A stretch of 22,400 nt of DNA from Peptococcaceae bacterium UBA5356 (GTDB lineage: Bacteria; Bacillota; Peptococcia; DRI-13; DTU073). The notes beneath the pieces were generated by a model that saw only the letters and a program-made list of their open reading frames with translations, had not been told where the DNA came from and did not search any database. Shown here piece by piece: positions 7,534-15,212 of the stretch. A program made the position numbers and the translations under genes. Location: the NCBI GenBank assembly GCA_002407935.1, contig DHPU01000023.1:1-22400 (forward strand), in the 5' to 3' direction. The number at the start of each line of letters is the position of its first letter. The first letter of the stretch is position 1.

Positions 7534-7971
7534 ACTATCCCCCCTTTCGCTAAGTCACTTTGTTTTGTCCGATAATATATCTGTCACATCTTTCTCTCTG
7601 TCTGTGAGAAAATCTCCGCTACCTCCGACGTCATAAATATTAAGCGCTACAAAACTCTTTTCTTGTATATACCTCCCCCCTCTCAGCCGCTACCTCTTGG
7701 CTTGACTAGTAGTTTAAAAAGGCATGTGGTTTCTACCTCTTCCCTACCTATTTTTGTAATTTTTTGTTTTATATTTAAAACCTCTTTATTAAAATTATAT
7801 TCATTCCTAACTTAGGTATTATTCGACAGTATTTCCTATTAATCCTTCTAAGAAATCACCAAACATTTTGACATATTACGACACGGTTATATTTTAAATT
7901 TTGCTACCTAATTTTTAGGAAGGTGTATAAACGAAAAGAACTTGCATAATTGGAGTTTCTATAATCCTTCT
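7534..7971. other. Divergent intergenic region, lipoprotein / gpr
   Basis: About 440 bases with no credible gene. The half next to the lipoprotein gene holds repeated CTACCTC boxes (plus-strand reading): CCGCTACCTC at 7616-7625 and 7687-7696, and CTACCTCT again at 7733-7740. These could be operator sites for the minus-strand transcript. The gpr half is very AT-rich, with a TTGACA at about 7868 followed by TATATT-like sequence, and a short CCTAA-TTT-TTAGG palindrome near 7910. No promoter is convincing. No known riboswitch was recognised. Confidence 0.4.
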
Positions 7972-8047
7972 AACATAATATCTCAAATTTCGGGGAAACT
8001 TATAACATTAATTACTAAGGGAGTGAAAAATCTTGGTGCAAAAAAAC
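7972..8047 (+). repeat. 76-bp direct repeat, copy B (native gpr leader and start)
   Basis: Perfect match to 2060-2135, offset 5,912 bases. It includes the gpr ribosome-binding site and first codons, so this copy is in its functional place. The candidate sigma-G -10 CATAATA lies at 7974-7980. Confidence 0.97.
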
Positions 8048-9022
8048 GAGCTATATCGATTAATGAACATTAATTTAGATCTAGCGATTGAAGCACATGA
8101 CCTTTTAAGAGGAGATACTGGGCGAGAAATTCCCGGAGTGAAAATGGAAGAAGCACCCTTTGAATATGGTAATGTTAAAACAATAACTATTATGAATGAA
8201 CAGGGAGCCGCTATTATGGGTCGTGCCCCCGGCAGTTATCTTACCTTAGATTCCCCCTCTATCAGAGAGAACAATAAAATGGTTCATAAAGAAATCGGGG
8301 AGTTTTTAGCAGCAAAGCTCAAGGAAATTCTTCCCTTACAAGATGAAACGACCATTTTAATTGTTGGCTTAGGAAATTGGCATGCTACTCCCGACGCCTT
8401 AGGTCCAAAAGTAATTGAATACTCCATGGCTACCAGACATCTTTTCCATTACGCCCCCGAAGAACTCCGTCAAGGTTTAAGATCTGTCTGTGCTTTCGCC
8501 CCCGGTGTCTTGGGAATTACCGGCATTGAAACTGCTGAAATTATTAAAGGTACTGTGGACAGAATAAAACCAGACTTACTTATTGCTATTGATGCTTTAG
8601 CAGCAGGTAGTGTAGAAAGAATTAATTCCACGATCCAAGTAGCTACCACAGGCATTAATCCCGGCTCCGGTATTGGTAATAAAAGAGTGGGCATTAATCA
8701 GGAAACTATGGGTATTCCGGTTATCGCTATTGGGGTTCCCACTGTAGTTCATGCTGGCATCATCGCCCATCAAGCTATGGAAAATTTATTCACCCATCTG
8801 CAAAATACGCCAAGCTTGCGTACCGTTTATCAAGGGCTACAACCGGTAGCTATTCAACAGCTTATTAATCAGGTTCTCGAACCTTTTGGCGGTCAATTAA
8901 TGGTTACCCCCAAAGAAATTGACGAACAAATTACCCATACTGCTAAAATAATTGCGATGGCACTCGCCATCGCAATTCATCCCGCTATGCCGCCTGAAGA
9001 AGTGGAGCATTACCTCCATTAA
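8033..9022 (+). CDS. gpr: GPR germination endopeptidase (spore protease)
   Basis: 329 residues. GPR is the aspartic-type protease (peptidase family A25) made as a zymogen in the forespore and activated late in sporulation; during germination it cleaves small acid-soluble spore proteins. Visible features: an N-terminal propeptide-like segment before NLDLAIEAHD, the conserved region around GRAPGSYLTLDSP, VGLGN...TPDALGP (Asp121, matching the catalytic Asp127 of the B. megaterium enzyme) and IDALAAGS (Asp187, matching Asp193), then TGINPGSGIGN. Start is TTG 8033, nine bases after AAGGGAG; GTG 8036 is the alternative. Length is close to the usual 320-370. It is convergent with two SASP genes, its likely substrates. 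Its leader and first codons are duplicated 5.9 kb upstream. Confidence 0.95.
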   Translation: MVQKNELYRLMNINLDLAIEAHDLLRGDTGREIPGVKMEEAPFEYGNVKTITIMNEQGAAIMGRAPGSYLTLDSPSIRENNKMVHKEIGEFLAAKLKEILPLQDETTILIVGLGNWHATPDALGPKVIEYSMATRHLFHYAPEELRQGLRSVCAFAPGVLGITGIETAEIIKGTVDRIKPDLLIAIDALAAGSVERINSTIQVATTGINPGSGIGNKRVGINQETMGIPVIAIGVPTVVHAGIIAHQAMENLFTHLQNTPSLRTVYQGLQPVAIQQLINQVLEPFGGQLMVTPKEIDEQITHTAKIIAMALAIAIHPAMPPEEVEHYLH

Positions 9023-9040
9023 TAAAAATAAGTGATATTT

Positions 9041-9084
9041 AATAAAAAACAAGCAGTGATTAAAATCACTGCTTGTTTTTTATT
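9041..9084. terminator. Bidirectional terminator between gpr and the SASP gene
   Basis: Perfect 20-bp stem: arm 9041-9060 (AATAAAAAACAAGCAGTGAT) and its reverse complement 9065-9084, with loop TAAA. T-runs lie on both strands. The right arm overlaps the stop codon of the SASP gene by two bases, so it ends both convergent genes. Confidence 0.9.
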
Positions 9085-9298
9085 AAACTAATTGGCCTTT
9101 TGATAAAGCTTCCTCGGCATATTGAACGAGCTTTCTGGTCATATATCCACCAACATAACCATTCTGACGAGAAGTAAGCTGTCCTTTGTCGACCTGCGCA
9201 TAGTTAGTGATCCCCAGTTCACCCGCGATTTCATATTTCATCTGATCCAAAGCTTGAGCAGCACCTTGTACTGCCGGTTTGTTTGTATTACGAGGCAT
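9083..9298 (-). CDS. Alpha/beta-type small acid-soluble spore protein
   Basis: 71 residues from ATG 9298, 11 bases after AAAGGAGG. The longer frame from GTG 9310 overlaps that ribosome-binding site and is rejected. These proteins coat forespore DNA, protecting it from UV and heat, and are degraded by GPR on germination. The sequence has the family pattern: AAQALDQMKYEIAGELGI, containing the GPR cleavage region (KYE|IAGELG), and the C-terminal RQNGYVGGYMTRKLV DNA-binding segment. Length is typical (60-75). Convergent with gpr. The usual sigma-G dependent promoter could not be identified with confidence. Confidence 0.95.
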   Translation of the reverse strand: MPRNTNKPAVQGAAQALDQMKYEIAGELGITNYAQVDKGQLTSRQNGYVGGYMTRKLVQYAEEALSKGQLV

Positions 9299-9363
9299 TT
9301 TAAGCGTCACCTCCTTTGCTTGAAGTATTCTTATTTTTAACCGTCTGTAAATATTTTATACAT

Positions 9364-9498
9364 TCAATCTTTTCCCATTTTTAATTTTTTCTTGTTGCTT
9401 TCTTTTGGTTGTTCTTCACGATGCAACAAGCCAAATTCCTGAGCCGTTTCATATTTAAATCTCTCTAAATTAAACTTTTTATTAGTGATTTTTTTCAA
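9364..9498 (-). CDS. 44-residue SASP-like protein with TTG start
   Basis: Short frame from TTG 9498 to TGA 9364, below the usual length cut-off. GGAGG stands seven bases before the TTG, an ideal distance. The product begins MKKITNKKFNLERFKYETAQEFGLL, and the stretch KYETAQEFGL mirrors the GPR recognition region of alpha/beta SASPs (KYEIAxEFG/ELG). It ends in a lysine-rich tail and lacks the GGxMTRKLV half, so it is either a truncated SASP or a member of a minor short SASP type. A CATGCTA at 9538-9544 fits a sigma-G -10, without a clear -35. It lies 65 bases upstream of the full SASP on the same strand. Confidence 0.7.
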   Translation of the reverse strand: MKKITNKKFNLERFKYETAQEFGLLHREEQPKESNKKKLKMGKD

Positions 9499-9565
9499 AC
9501 TGTCGCCTCCTTTTTTCTACTTTTAGTTTTCTACTTTTAGCATGATAACATACCATAGAAAAGCA

Positions 9566-9600
9566 AAAAATCAGGAGCTTGTTTAGCACTCCTGATTTTT
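9566..9600 (-). terminator. Terminator of the methylmalonyl-CoA operon
   Basis: Perfect 12-bp stem: AAAAATCAGGAG (9566-9577), 11-base loop, CTCCTGATTTTT (9589-9600). On the minus strand it is followed by a T-run. It lies 38 bases beyond the end of the decarboxylase beta-subunit gene. Confidence 0.88.
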
Positions 9601-9637
9601 CATAAAAATTATTTTATTTTTTTACTTTTCATTAAGC

Positions 9638-10810
9638 TTACTTGAACAAGGACAAAAGAACGCCAGCCGCTACTGCCGACCCAATAACACCGGCTACATT
9701 AGGACCCATCGCATGCATCAAAAGGAAGTTCTTGGGGTTTTCCTTTTGCCCTACTACTTGGGATACACGAGCGGCCATCGGCACAGCCGATACTCCGGCC
9801 GAACCAATCAGTGGGTTAACCTTGCCACCCGAAAGAAGATACATCAAATCCCCCAACAGAACCCCACCGGCAGTCCCGATCGAAAAAGCAATTAAGCCCA
9901 GCAAAAGTATTTTGATCGTGGAGGGATTCAAAAAGGCTTCTGCACTCGCCGTAGCTCCTACCGTTGTTCCTAAGAAAATCGTCACAATATTAATTAAAGC
10001 ATTTTGCGCAGTATCATTCAAACGTCCCACTACTCCGGCTTCACGGAAAAGATTCCCCAGCATCAACATCCCAATCAAGGGTGCTGCATCCGGCAACAAT
10101 AAAGAAACAATAACCGTCACCACGATCGGGAAAATAATCCTTTCCCGTTTGGATACAGGACGAAGCTGATCCATTACCACCATCCGCATTTTCTTCGTTG
10201 TTAATACCTTCATAATCGGTGGTTGAATAATCGGCACCAAAGCCATATAGGAATAAGCCGCCACCGCAATAGCACCCAATAAATGGGGTGCCAGCTTAGT
10301 CGTAAGGAAAATGGCCGTGGGACCATCAGCACCACCAATAATCCCAATCGAAGCCGCTTCTTCAGGTAAAAACCCTAAAAAAAGCGCCCCAATAAACGTA
10401 AGAAAAATGCCAAGCTGAGCCGCAGCCCCTAACAGTAAAGTCTTCGGATTGGCAATCAAAGGACCAAAATCAGTCATCGCCCCCACTCCTAAAAAGATCA
10501 GTGGCGGATAGATGCCCAGTTTCACCCCTTGATATAAATAATATAATAAGCCGCCCGGTTGAAACTTATCCTCCCCTGTTAAAGAATCAATCCCTAGTTC
10601 AGGAGGAGCCATTAAACCGGTATTGGGTAAATTAGCCAGAAGCATACCAAAAGCAATCGGTAGAAGTATTAAAGGTTCAAAGCCTTTGACAATGGCTAAA
10701 TACAATAGCACAAAAGAAATTGCCATCATTAAAATTTGTTGCCAAGTAAGATTAATAAAACCTGTACTCATCGCCAAGTCATAGAAGGCCTTAGATAAGC
10801 TTATTTCCAT
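9638..10810 (-). CDS. mmdB: Na+-translocating methylmalonyl-CoA decarboxylase, beta subunit
   Basis: 390 residues, polytopic inner-membrane protein. It removes CO2 from carboxybiotin and couples this to Na+ export. Family hallmarks are GIIGGADGPTAIFLTTKLAP (Asp162, the essential membrane aspartate equivalent to Asp203 of OadB), AAYSYMALVPIIQPPIMK, the region GSAGVSAVPMAARVSQ and the C-terminal HAMGPNVAGVIGSAVAAG. Length is normal for the OadB/MmdB/GcdB family. By sequence alone oxaloacetate or glutaconyl-CoA decarboxylase beta subunits look alike; the substrate is assigned from the neighbouring mutase and epimerase. It is the last gene of the operon, 44 bases after the biotin carrier gene. 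Confidence 0.93.
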   Translation of the reverse strand: MEISLSKAFYDLAMSTGFINLTWQQILMMAISFVLLYLAIVKGFEPLILLPIAFGMLLANLPNTGLMAPPELGIDSLTGEDKFQPGGLLYYLYQGVKLGIYPPLIFLGVGAMTDFGPLIANPKTLLLGAAAQLGIFLTFIGALFLGFLPEEAASIGIIGGADGPTAIFLTTKLAPHLLGAIAVAAYSYMALVPIIQPPIMKVLTTKKMRMVVMDQLRPVSKRERIIFPIVVTVIVSLLLPDAAPLIGMLMLGNLFREAGVVGRLNDTAQNALINIVTIFLGTTVGATASAEAFLNPSTIKILLLGLIAFSIGTAGGVLLGDLMYLLSGGKVNPLIGSAGVSAVPMAARVSQVVGQKENPKNFLLMHAMGPNVAGVIGSAVAAGVLLSLFK

Positions 10811-10854
10811 CTTCGCAATTCCTTCCCCTCATGAATTTTTATGTGTTTTGCAGA

Positions 10855-11223
10855 TTATCCAATGATTACCAAGGCGTCACCAGGATTTACTGCCGCCCCT
10901 TCACTAACTCTAATTTCTTTTACCGTTCCTGCCGTACCACAGAAAATCTCATTTTCCATTTTCATCGCTTCCAGTATCAAGATTAAATCTCCATCTTTAA
11001 CCTGTTGTCCTACCGTTACCTTGATCGACATGATTTTACCGGGCATCGGAGCTGAAACAACTTCCGCCCCTCCGGGAACAGAAGCCGGTGCTGTTTTAGG
11101 TGCCGCAGAAGCAGCAGGAGCAGCAGGAACAGCCGGAGTCGTTGCAGCAGGTGCGGCTCCTCCTATTTCTTCTACTTCTACCTCATAAGTTTTTCCATTC
11201 ACATTTATTTTAAATTTTTTCAT
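10855..11223 (-). CDS. mmdC: Biotin carrier (gamma) subunit of methylmalonyl-CoA decarboxylase
   Basis: 122 residues from ATG 11223; the frame also includes a TTG three bases earlier. AAAGGAG lies about 9 bases upstream. Order: a short N-terminal domain MKKFKINVNGKTYEVEVEE, an alanine/proline-rich flexible hinge (about 22-50), then a biotinyl domain with EAMKMEN, Lys88 being the biotinylated residue. The carrier swings CO2 from the carboxyltransferase alpha subunit to the membrane beta subunit. It needs biotin ligase, encoded upstream at 17063-18064. Confidence 0.93.
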   Translation of the reverse strand: MKKFKINVNGKTYEVEVEEIGGAAPAATTPAVPAAPAASAAPKTAPASVPGGAEVVSAPMPGKIMSIKVTVGQQVKDGDLILILEAMKMENEIFCGTAGTVKEIRVSEGAAVNPGDALVIIG

Positions 11224-11289
11224 CAAAAGACTCTCCTTTTCTTTAAACTTTTTCTTTCTCCGTTTAAAATTAGCTATTCCCGTTTCCTC

Positions 11290-11643
11290 TTAAATATGCT
11301 GCCTGAGCCTAATCGTTTCCTGACGACCAGCAGCAGCCCAGTTGGGAACCTGTTCTTCTCTGATTCGGCTAATTGTCGTGATCTTCATTTTTTGCTGAGT
11401 CATACAGGCTATCGCAGCAGCAATAACCGCCATAACTTCACTGTCCTCTTCCTCTGTTTGTGTAACTAGCTGTTTATTTACTGTTTCTTGTGCATCAACA
11501 GCTTGAGCGGAATTTCTCTTTTTTCCGAATAACTCCGTGGCCATAGCCATTACTTTAATAATCCCAATCAAAAAAACCAACGCTAAAAAAACAATTCCTA
11601 TTCCCAAGGCAGAAACCTGCAGTCCAAAAAATAAAGTCTGCAT
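11290..11643 (-). CDS. mmdD: Membrane-anchor (delta, OadG-like) subunit of methylmalonyl-CoA decarboxylase
   Basis: 117 residues from ATG 11643, six to seven bases after AAAGGAGG. The longer TTG start contains this ribosome-binding site and is rejected. One N-terminal membrane segment (about residues 5-32), a charged linker, a short alanine-rich segment (VMAVIAAAIACM) and a C-terminal tail TISRIREEQVPNWAAAGRQE, as found in OadG/MmdD proteins. This subunit holds the soluble alpha subunit and biotin carrier on the membrane beta subunit. The Veillonella epsilon subunit (MmdE) resembles this kind of tail; no separate mmdE gene is seen here. Confidence 0.85.
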   Translation of the reverse strand: MQTLFFGLQVSALGIGIVFLALVFLIGIIKVMAMATELFGKKRNSAQAVDAQETVNKQLVTQTEEEDSEVMAVIAAAIACMTQQKMKITTISRIREEQVPNWAAAGRQETIRLRQHI

Positions 11644-11681
11644 TAATTGGCCTCCTTTCAAGCATTAGGTTGCTTATTTTT

Positions 11682-13232
11682 TTATAACGGAATATTGCCA
11701 TGTTTCTTGGCAGGACGAATCTCACGTTTTGTGGCCAGCATTTCTAAAGCATTAACCAAACGAGGACGAGTCTCCTGAGGTTCAATTACCATATCCACAA
11801 AACCGTTTTCAGCGGCAACATAAGGGGTCGCAAACCTCTCCCGATATTCCGCAATCTTTTCCGCTCGTTTTCCTACCGAATCATCTGCGGATTCAATCTC
11901 TTTCCGGAAAATAATATTAGCTGCTCCCTCGGCCCCCATTACCGCTATTTCCGCTGTAGGCCAGGCAATTACCTGATCCGCTCCTAGATCGCAGGAACAC
12001 ATGGCCAAATAAGATCCGCCATAGGCCTTACGGGTAACTATCGTAATTTTTGGTACCGTCGCTTCGGAATAAGCATACAGCAGCTTAGCTCCATGACGAA
12101 TAATCCCGCCGTATTCCTGATTCATTCCCGGCAAATAACCAGGTACATCAACAAAGTTCACAATCGGGATATTAAAGGCATCGCAAAAACGAATGTGGCG
12201 TGCCGCTTTATCAGACGCATTAATGTCCAAGCAACCAGCCATAACTTTAGGTTGATTGGCGATAATCCCAATCACCCGACCATTAACTCTGGCATATCCC
12301 GTCAAGATATTCATCGCATAGTGAGGCATTGTTTGGAAAAACTCTCCATTATCCACTACCCGCGTAATTACATCCAGCATATTGTAGGCCATATTAGGAT
12401 TATCCGGCAAAAGATCATTTAAACTCTCATCCATTCTCCCAGGGTCATCACCCGTTTCTGCCACAGGCGGATTTTCCAGATTATTAGCTGGTAAAAAGCT
12501 TAATAGTTTTCTGATCTGCCCAAAACAATCCTCTTCATCTTCAGCGGCAAAATGAGCTACCCCACTTATTCGATTATGAGTCATCGCCCCACCCAATTCT
12601 TCGGCAGATACTTCTTCGCCTGTCACCGCCTTAATTACCTGAGGTCCTGTAATAAACATTTGCGAAATGTTTTTGACCATAAAAACATAATCAGTTAAAG
12701 CCGGAGAATAAACAGCGCCACCGGCGCAAGGCCCCATAATGACGGAAAGCTGAGGAATCACTCCCGAAGCCAAGGTGTTACGATAAAAAATCTTACCAAA
12801 CCCGGATAGCGCATTGACAGCTTCCTGAATACGTGCTCCACCTGAGTCATTCAACCCAATCACTGGTGCACCCATCTTCACAGCCAAATCTAAGACCTTG
12901 CAGATTTTTGCAGCATGCATCTCTCCTAAAGATCCTCCGAGTACAGTGAAGTCCTGGGCATAAACATAAACGAGGCGTCCATTAATAGTGCCATATCCTG
13001 TTGCTATGCCTTCCCCCGGGGCTTCTTTTTCTGCCATACCAAAGTTAGTACAATGATGGATTACATGTTTATCCAGTTCTGTAAAAGAGCCCGAATCTAA
13101 TAATTTAGCAATCCGTTCGCGAGCGGTATGTTTACCGGCATTATGCTGTTTTTCAATTGCCTTTTGCCCACCGCCCAATTCAATCTTTGTGCTACGTGCT
13201 TGTAGGTCCGCTATTTTTTCTCTAGTACCCAT
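11682..13232 (-). CDS. mmdA: Methylmalonyl-CoA decarboxylase alpha subunit (carboxyltransferase)
   Basis: 516 residues from ATG 13232; a GTG at 13244 abuts the AGAGG ribosome-binding site and is less likely. The enzyme transfers the carboxyl group of (S)-methylmalonyl-CoA to biotin. It has the two crotonase-like halves of acyl-CoA carboxyltransferases: an N half with NDSGGARIQEAV and VIMGPCAGGAVYSPALTD, and a C half with GIIANQP, FVDVPGYLPG and RKAYGGSYLAM. Length fits MmdA and propionyl-CoA carboxylase beta chains, which cannot be separated by motif. The adjoining membrane subunits argue for a decarboxylase. It lies 38 bases before mmdD and 91 bases after the epimerase gene. Confidence 0.94.
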   Translation of the reverse strand: MGTREKIADLQARSTKIELGGGQKAIEKQHNAGKHTARERIAKLLDSGSFTELDKHVIHHCTNFGMAEKEAPGEGIATGYGTINGRLVYVYAQDFTVLGGSLGEMHAAKICKVLDLAVKMGAPVIGLNDSGGARIQEAVNALSGFGKIFYRNTLASGVIPQLSVIMGPCAGGAVYSPALTDYVFMVKNISQMFITGPQVIKAVTGEEVSAEELGGAMTHNRISGVAHFAAEDEEDCFGQIRKLLSFLPANNLENPPVAETGDDPGRMDESLNDLLPDNPNMAYNMLDVITRVVDNGEFFQTMPHYAMNILTGYARVNGRVIGIIANQPKVMAGCLDINASDKAARHIRFCDAFNIPIVNFVDVPGYLPGMNQEYGGIIRHGAKLLYAYSEATVPKITIVTRKAYGGSYLAMCSCDLGADQVIAWPTAEIAVMGAEGAANIIFRKEIESADDSVGKRAEKIAEYRERFATPYVAAENGFVDMVIEPQETRPRLVNALEMLATKREIRPAKKHGNIPL

Positions 13233-13323
13233 CTTTGGAATCACCCTCTTTTCATCATTAGTATTTTTATGACCTTTTTTTGCTTTTCCTAGAGAATCTA
13301 GGTTTCAGCTTGCTGCCACTTGT

Positions 13324-13734
13324 TCATTCCTTTTCCCTTTCCGTTAATTCTAATAAAACGCCTTTAATTGTTTTGGGATGTAAAAAGGCTATTTTGGCAC
13401 CATGAGAACCATAACGAGGTTTTTCATCAATTAAAGAAATTCCTTTTTCTTTTAACTCCACCAAAGCCTCCTCGATGTTTTCTACTCTTAGCGCAATATG
13501 TTGCAATCCTTCCCCATTTTTATCAATAAATTTAGCAATCGGTCCATCAGGAGCCGTAGATTCTAAGACTTCCAACTCACTTTCCCCGCAAGGTAAAAAA
13601 GCCACTTTAACTTTCTGTTCATCTACCACCTGCATACCTTCAGCATCCAAGCCCAAAACTTCGGAAAAAAAGCGCAACGACTCATCCAAATTTCTTACAG
13701 CAATCCCAATATGATCAACTTTATGTACCTTCAT
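13324..13734 (-). CDS. mce: Methylmalonyl-CoA epimerase
   Basis: 136 residues from ATG 13734, nine bases after GGGGAGG; the frame opens 18 bases earlier without support. It interconverts (R)- and (S)-methylmalonyl-CoA. It is a vicinal-oxygen-chelate (glyoxalase-like) fold with two beta-alpha modules: VDHIGIAVRNLDESLRFF, with metal-binding His8, and GLQHIALRVENIEEAL, with His79, and the terminal LLELTE with Glu129. SHGAKIAFLHPK is also characteristic. It connects the mutase, which makes the (R) form, to the decarboxylase, which uses the (S) form. Confidence 0.93.
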   Translation of the reverse strand: MKVHKVDHIGIAVRNLDESLRFFSEVLGLDAEGMQVVDEQKVKVAFLPCGESELEVLESTAPDGPIAKFIDKNGEGLQHIALRVENIEEALVELKEKGISLIDEKPRYGSHGAKIAFLHPKTIKGVLLELTEREKE

Positions 13735-13767
13735 CAAGACTAACCTCCCCATAAAAAAAGAATGATT

Positions 13768-14709
13768 TTACCTTGGCATTAAATCCTTAATGAGCAACTC
13801 TACCACCGAATAGGGGTTAGTCTCTTTCCTCATTATACAATCCAAATATTCATTTAGTTTTTTCTCTTGTTTTACTCTTTGCAACATCTGGGTATAAAGC
13901 TTCTTACTTACTATCGCTAACAATTCTTTCTCTAATTTATTTCTTCTTGTTGTCCATAATTCCCCGGATTGTTTTAAATAAGTAAAATGTTCTAAGATCC
14001 CGTCTACTATTTCTATAATACCTTTACTTTCGGTAGCATCGGACATGAAAATCGGTGTTTCCCAACCACTTTTCTCTCCTTTTAAATCTAACATCATTTG
14101 TAATTCAAGAACCACCTTGTTGGCACCCTCACGATCAGCCTTGTTTACCACAAAAATGTCGCCGATTTCCAAAATCCCGGCCTTAATTGCCTGGATGTCG
14201 TCACCGAGCCCGGGCACCATTACCACCAAAACAGTATCGGCAGCATTAATTATTTCTACTTCAGACTGCCCCACTCCAACCGTTTCAATAAAAATATAAT
14301 CAAAATCACAGGCATCAAGAATTTTAATCACGTCATTGGTCGTTTCGGCTAAACCTCCTAGACTCCCACGTGCACCCATGCTGCGAATATAAACGTTTTC
14401 ATCCAGATTAAGATCAGACATCCTTACCCGATCTCCTAAAATAGCCCCCCCAGTAAAAGGGCTGGTAGGATCAACCGCAATAATTCCTATTTTTTGACCC
14501 CTTTTACTTAATTCTTTAACCAGTTTATCTGTCAAGGTACTTTTCCCGGAACCTGGTGGTCCTGTAATGCCAATGACTTGCGCTTTACCAGTATGTGGAT
14601 ACATTTCTTGTAAAAAATCGACAGCCTCCGGCTCCTGATTTTCCACTACGGTAATTAATCTGGCTAGAGCGCGGCGGTCACCTTCTCGGGCACGTTGCAC
14701 CAAATCCAT
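13768..14709 (-). CDS. meaB: MeaB/ArgK-family GTPase, methylmalonyl-CoA mutase chaperone
   Basis: 313 residues. G3E-family P-loop GTPase that guards and reloads adenosylcobalamin-dependent methylmalonyl-CoA mutase. Walker A GPPGSGKST at 50-58, the ETVGVGQSE switch region at 142-150 and NKAD at 189-192 are all present, along with family-specific DPTSPFTGGAILGDRVRM and IRSMGARGSLGGL. Length is normal (310-330). It lies 37 bases after the cobalamin-binding subunit gene and 33 bases before mce. The ribosome-binding site (GGTGGATGG) is weak. Confidence 0.95.
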   Translation of the reverse strand: MDLVQRAREGDRRALARLITVVENQEPEAVDFLQEMYPHTGKAQVIGITGPPGSGKSTLTDKLVKELSKRGQKIGIIAVDPTSPFTGGAILGDRVRMSDLNLDENVYIRSMGARGSLGGLAETTNDVIKILDACDFDYIFIETVGVGQSEVEIINAADTVLVVMVPGLGDDIQAIKAGILEIGDIFVVNKADREGANKVVLELQMMLDLKGEKSGWETPIFMSDATESKGIIEIVDGILEHFTYLKQSGELWTTRRNKLEKELLAIVSKKLYTQMLQRVKQEKKLNEYLDCIMRKETNPYSVVELLIKDLMPR

Positions 14710-14746
14710 CCATCCACCGCCTTTAATGTTTTTCTTTTCATTATCT

Positions 14747-15139
14747 TTAAAGCTTACTCTTGATATATTCTATCACCTTACCTGTAGGTGTACCAGCCGT
14801 AAAAATTTCCGCCACCCCGTTTTCCTTTAAAAACGGGATATCTTCTTCAGGGATAACCCCGCCTCCTAAAATGAGAATATCCTCTACTCCCTTTTCTTTT
14901 AAAAGTTCAACTACCTTAGGGAAAAGATGATTATGAGCACCTGACAACAAACTCAGTCCCACTATGTCCACATCCTCCTGAATAGCAGTAGCCACGATTT
15001 GTTCAGGAGTCTGACGAAGTCCCGTATAAATTACTTCCATCCCAGCATCTCTTAATGCTCGCGCAATTACTTTTGCTCCGCGGTCATGTCCATCCAATCC
15101 CGGTTTAGCTACTAAAACCCTAATCCTTTTTTCAACCAT
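14747..15139 (-). CDS. Methylmalonyl-CoA mutase cobalamin-binding subunit
   Basis: 130 residues, a stand-alone B12-binding Rossmann domain. The base-off/His-on motif DxHxxG is seen as Asp16, His18 and Gly21 in KPGLDGHDRGAK, followed by GLSLLSGAH and LILGGGVIPEED. In many bacteria this domain forms the C terminus of a 700-residue mutase chain; here it is encoded separately, 73 bases after the catalytic subunit, as in archaea and a number of Firmicutes. The two should assemble into the active adenosylcobalamin enzyme. Confidence 0.94.
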   Translation of the reverse strand: MVEKRIRVLVAKPGLDGHDRGAKVIARALRDAGMEVIYTGLRQTPEQIVATAIQEDVDIVGLSLLSGAHNHLFPKVVELLKEKGVEDILILGGGVIPEEDIPFLKENGVAEIFTAGTPTGKVIEYIKSKL

Positions 15140-15212
15140 TTTCTCTGGAGATACCTCCCTTCAAAAATTCCTTACAAATTTTTTTCTCAGTGAATTCTTC
15201 TGAAATATCAAG

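Noticed and set aside
7534..7800. Cyclic di-GMP riboswitch upstream of the lipoprotein gene
   Set aside because: GGTAGCGG is reminiscent of the class I element, but the GGCAAACC and GCAAAGCC core segments and the pairing GGTTACC are missing.
9642..10169. Plus-strand frame of 175 codons opposite mmdB
   Set aside because: It is a shadow of a well-conserved membrane protein gene; the translated sequence shows no recognisable family and there is no ribosome-binding site.
13288..13302. Hairpin CCTAGA-GAA-TCTAGG between mce and mmdA as a terminator
   Set aside because: The 6-bp stem has no following U-run on the minus strand; the operon probably continues through it, though it could be a processing site.
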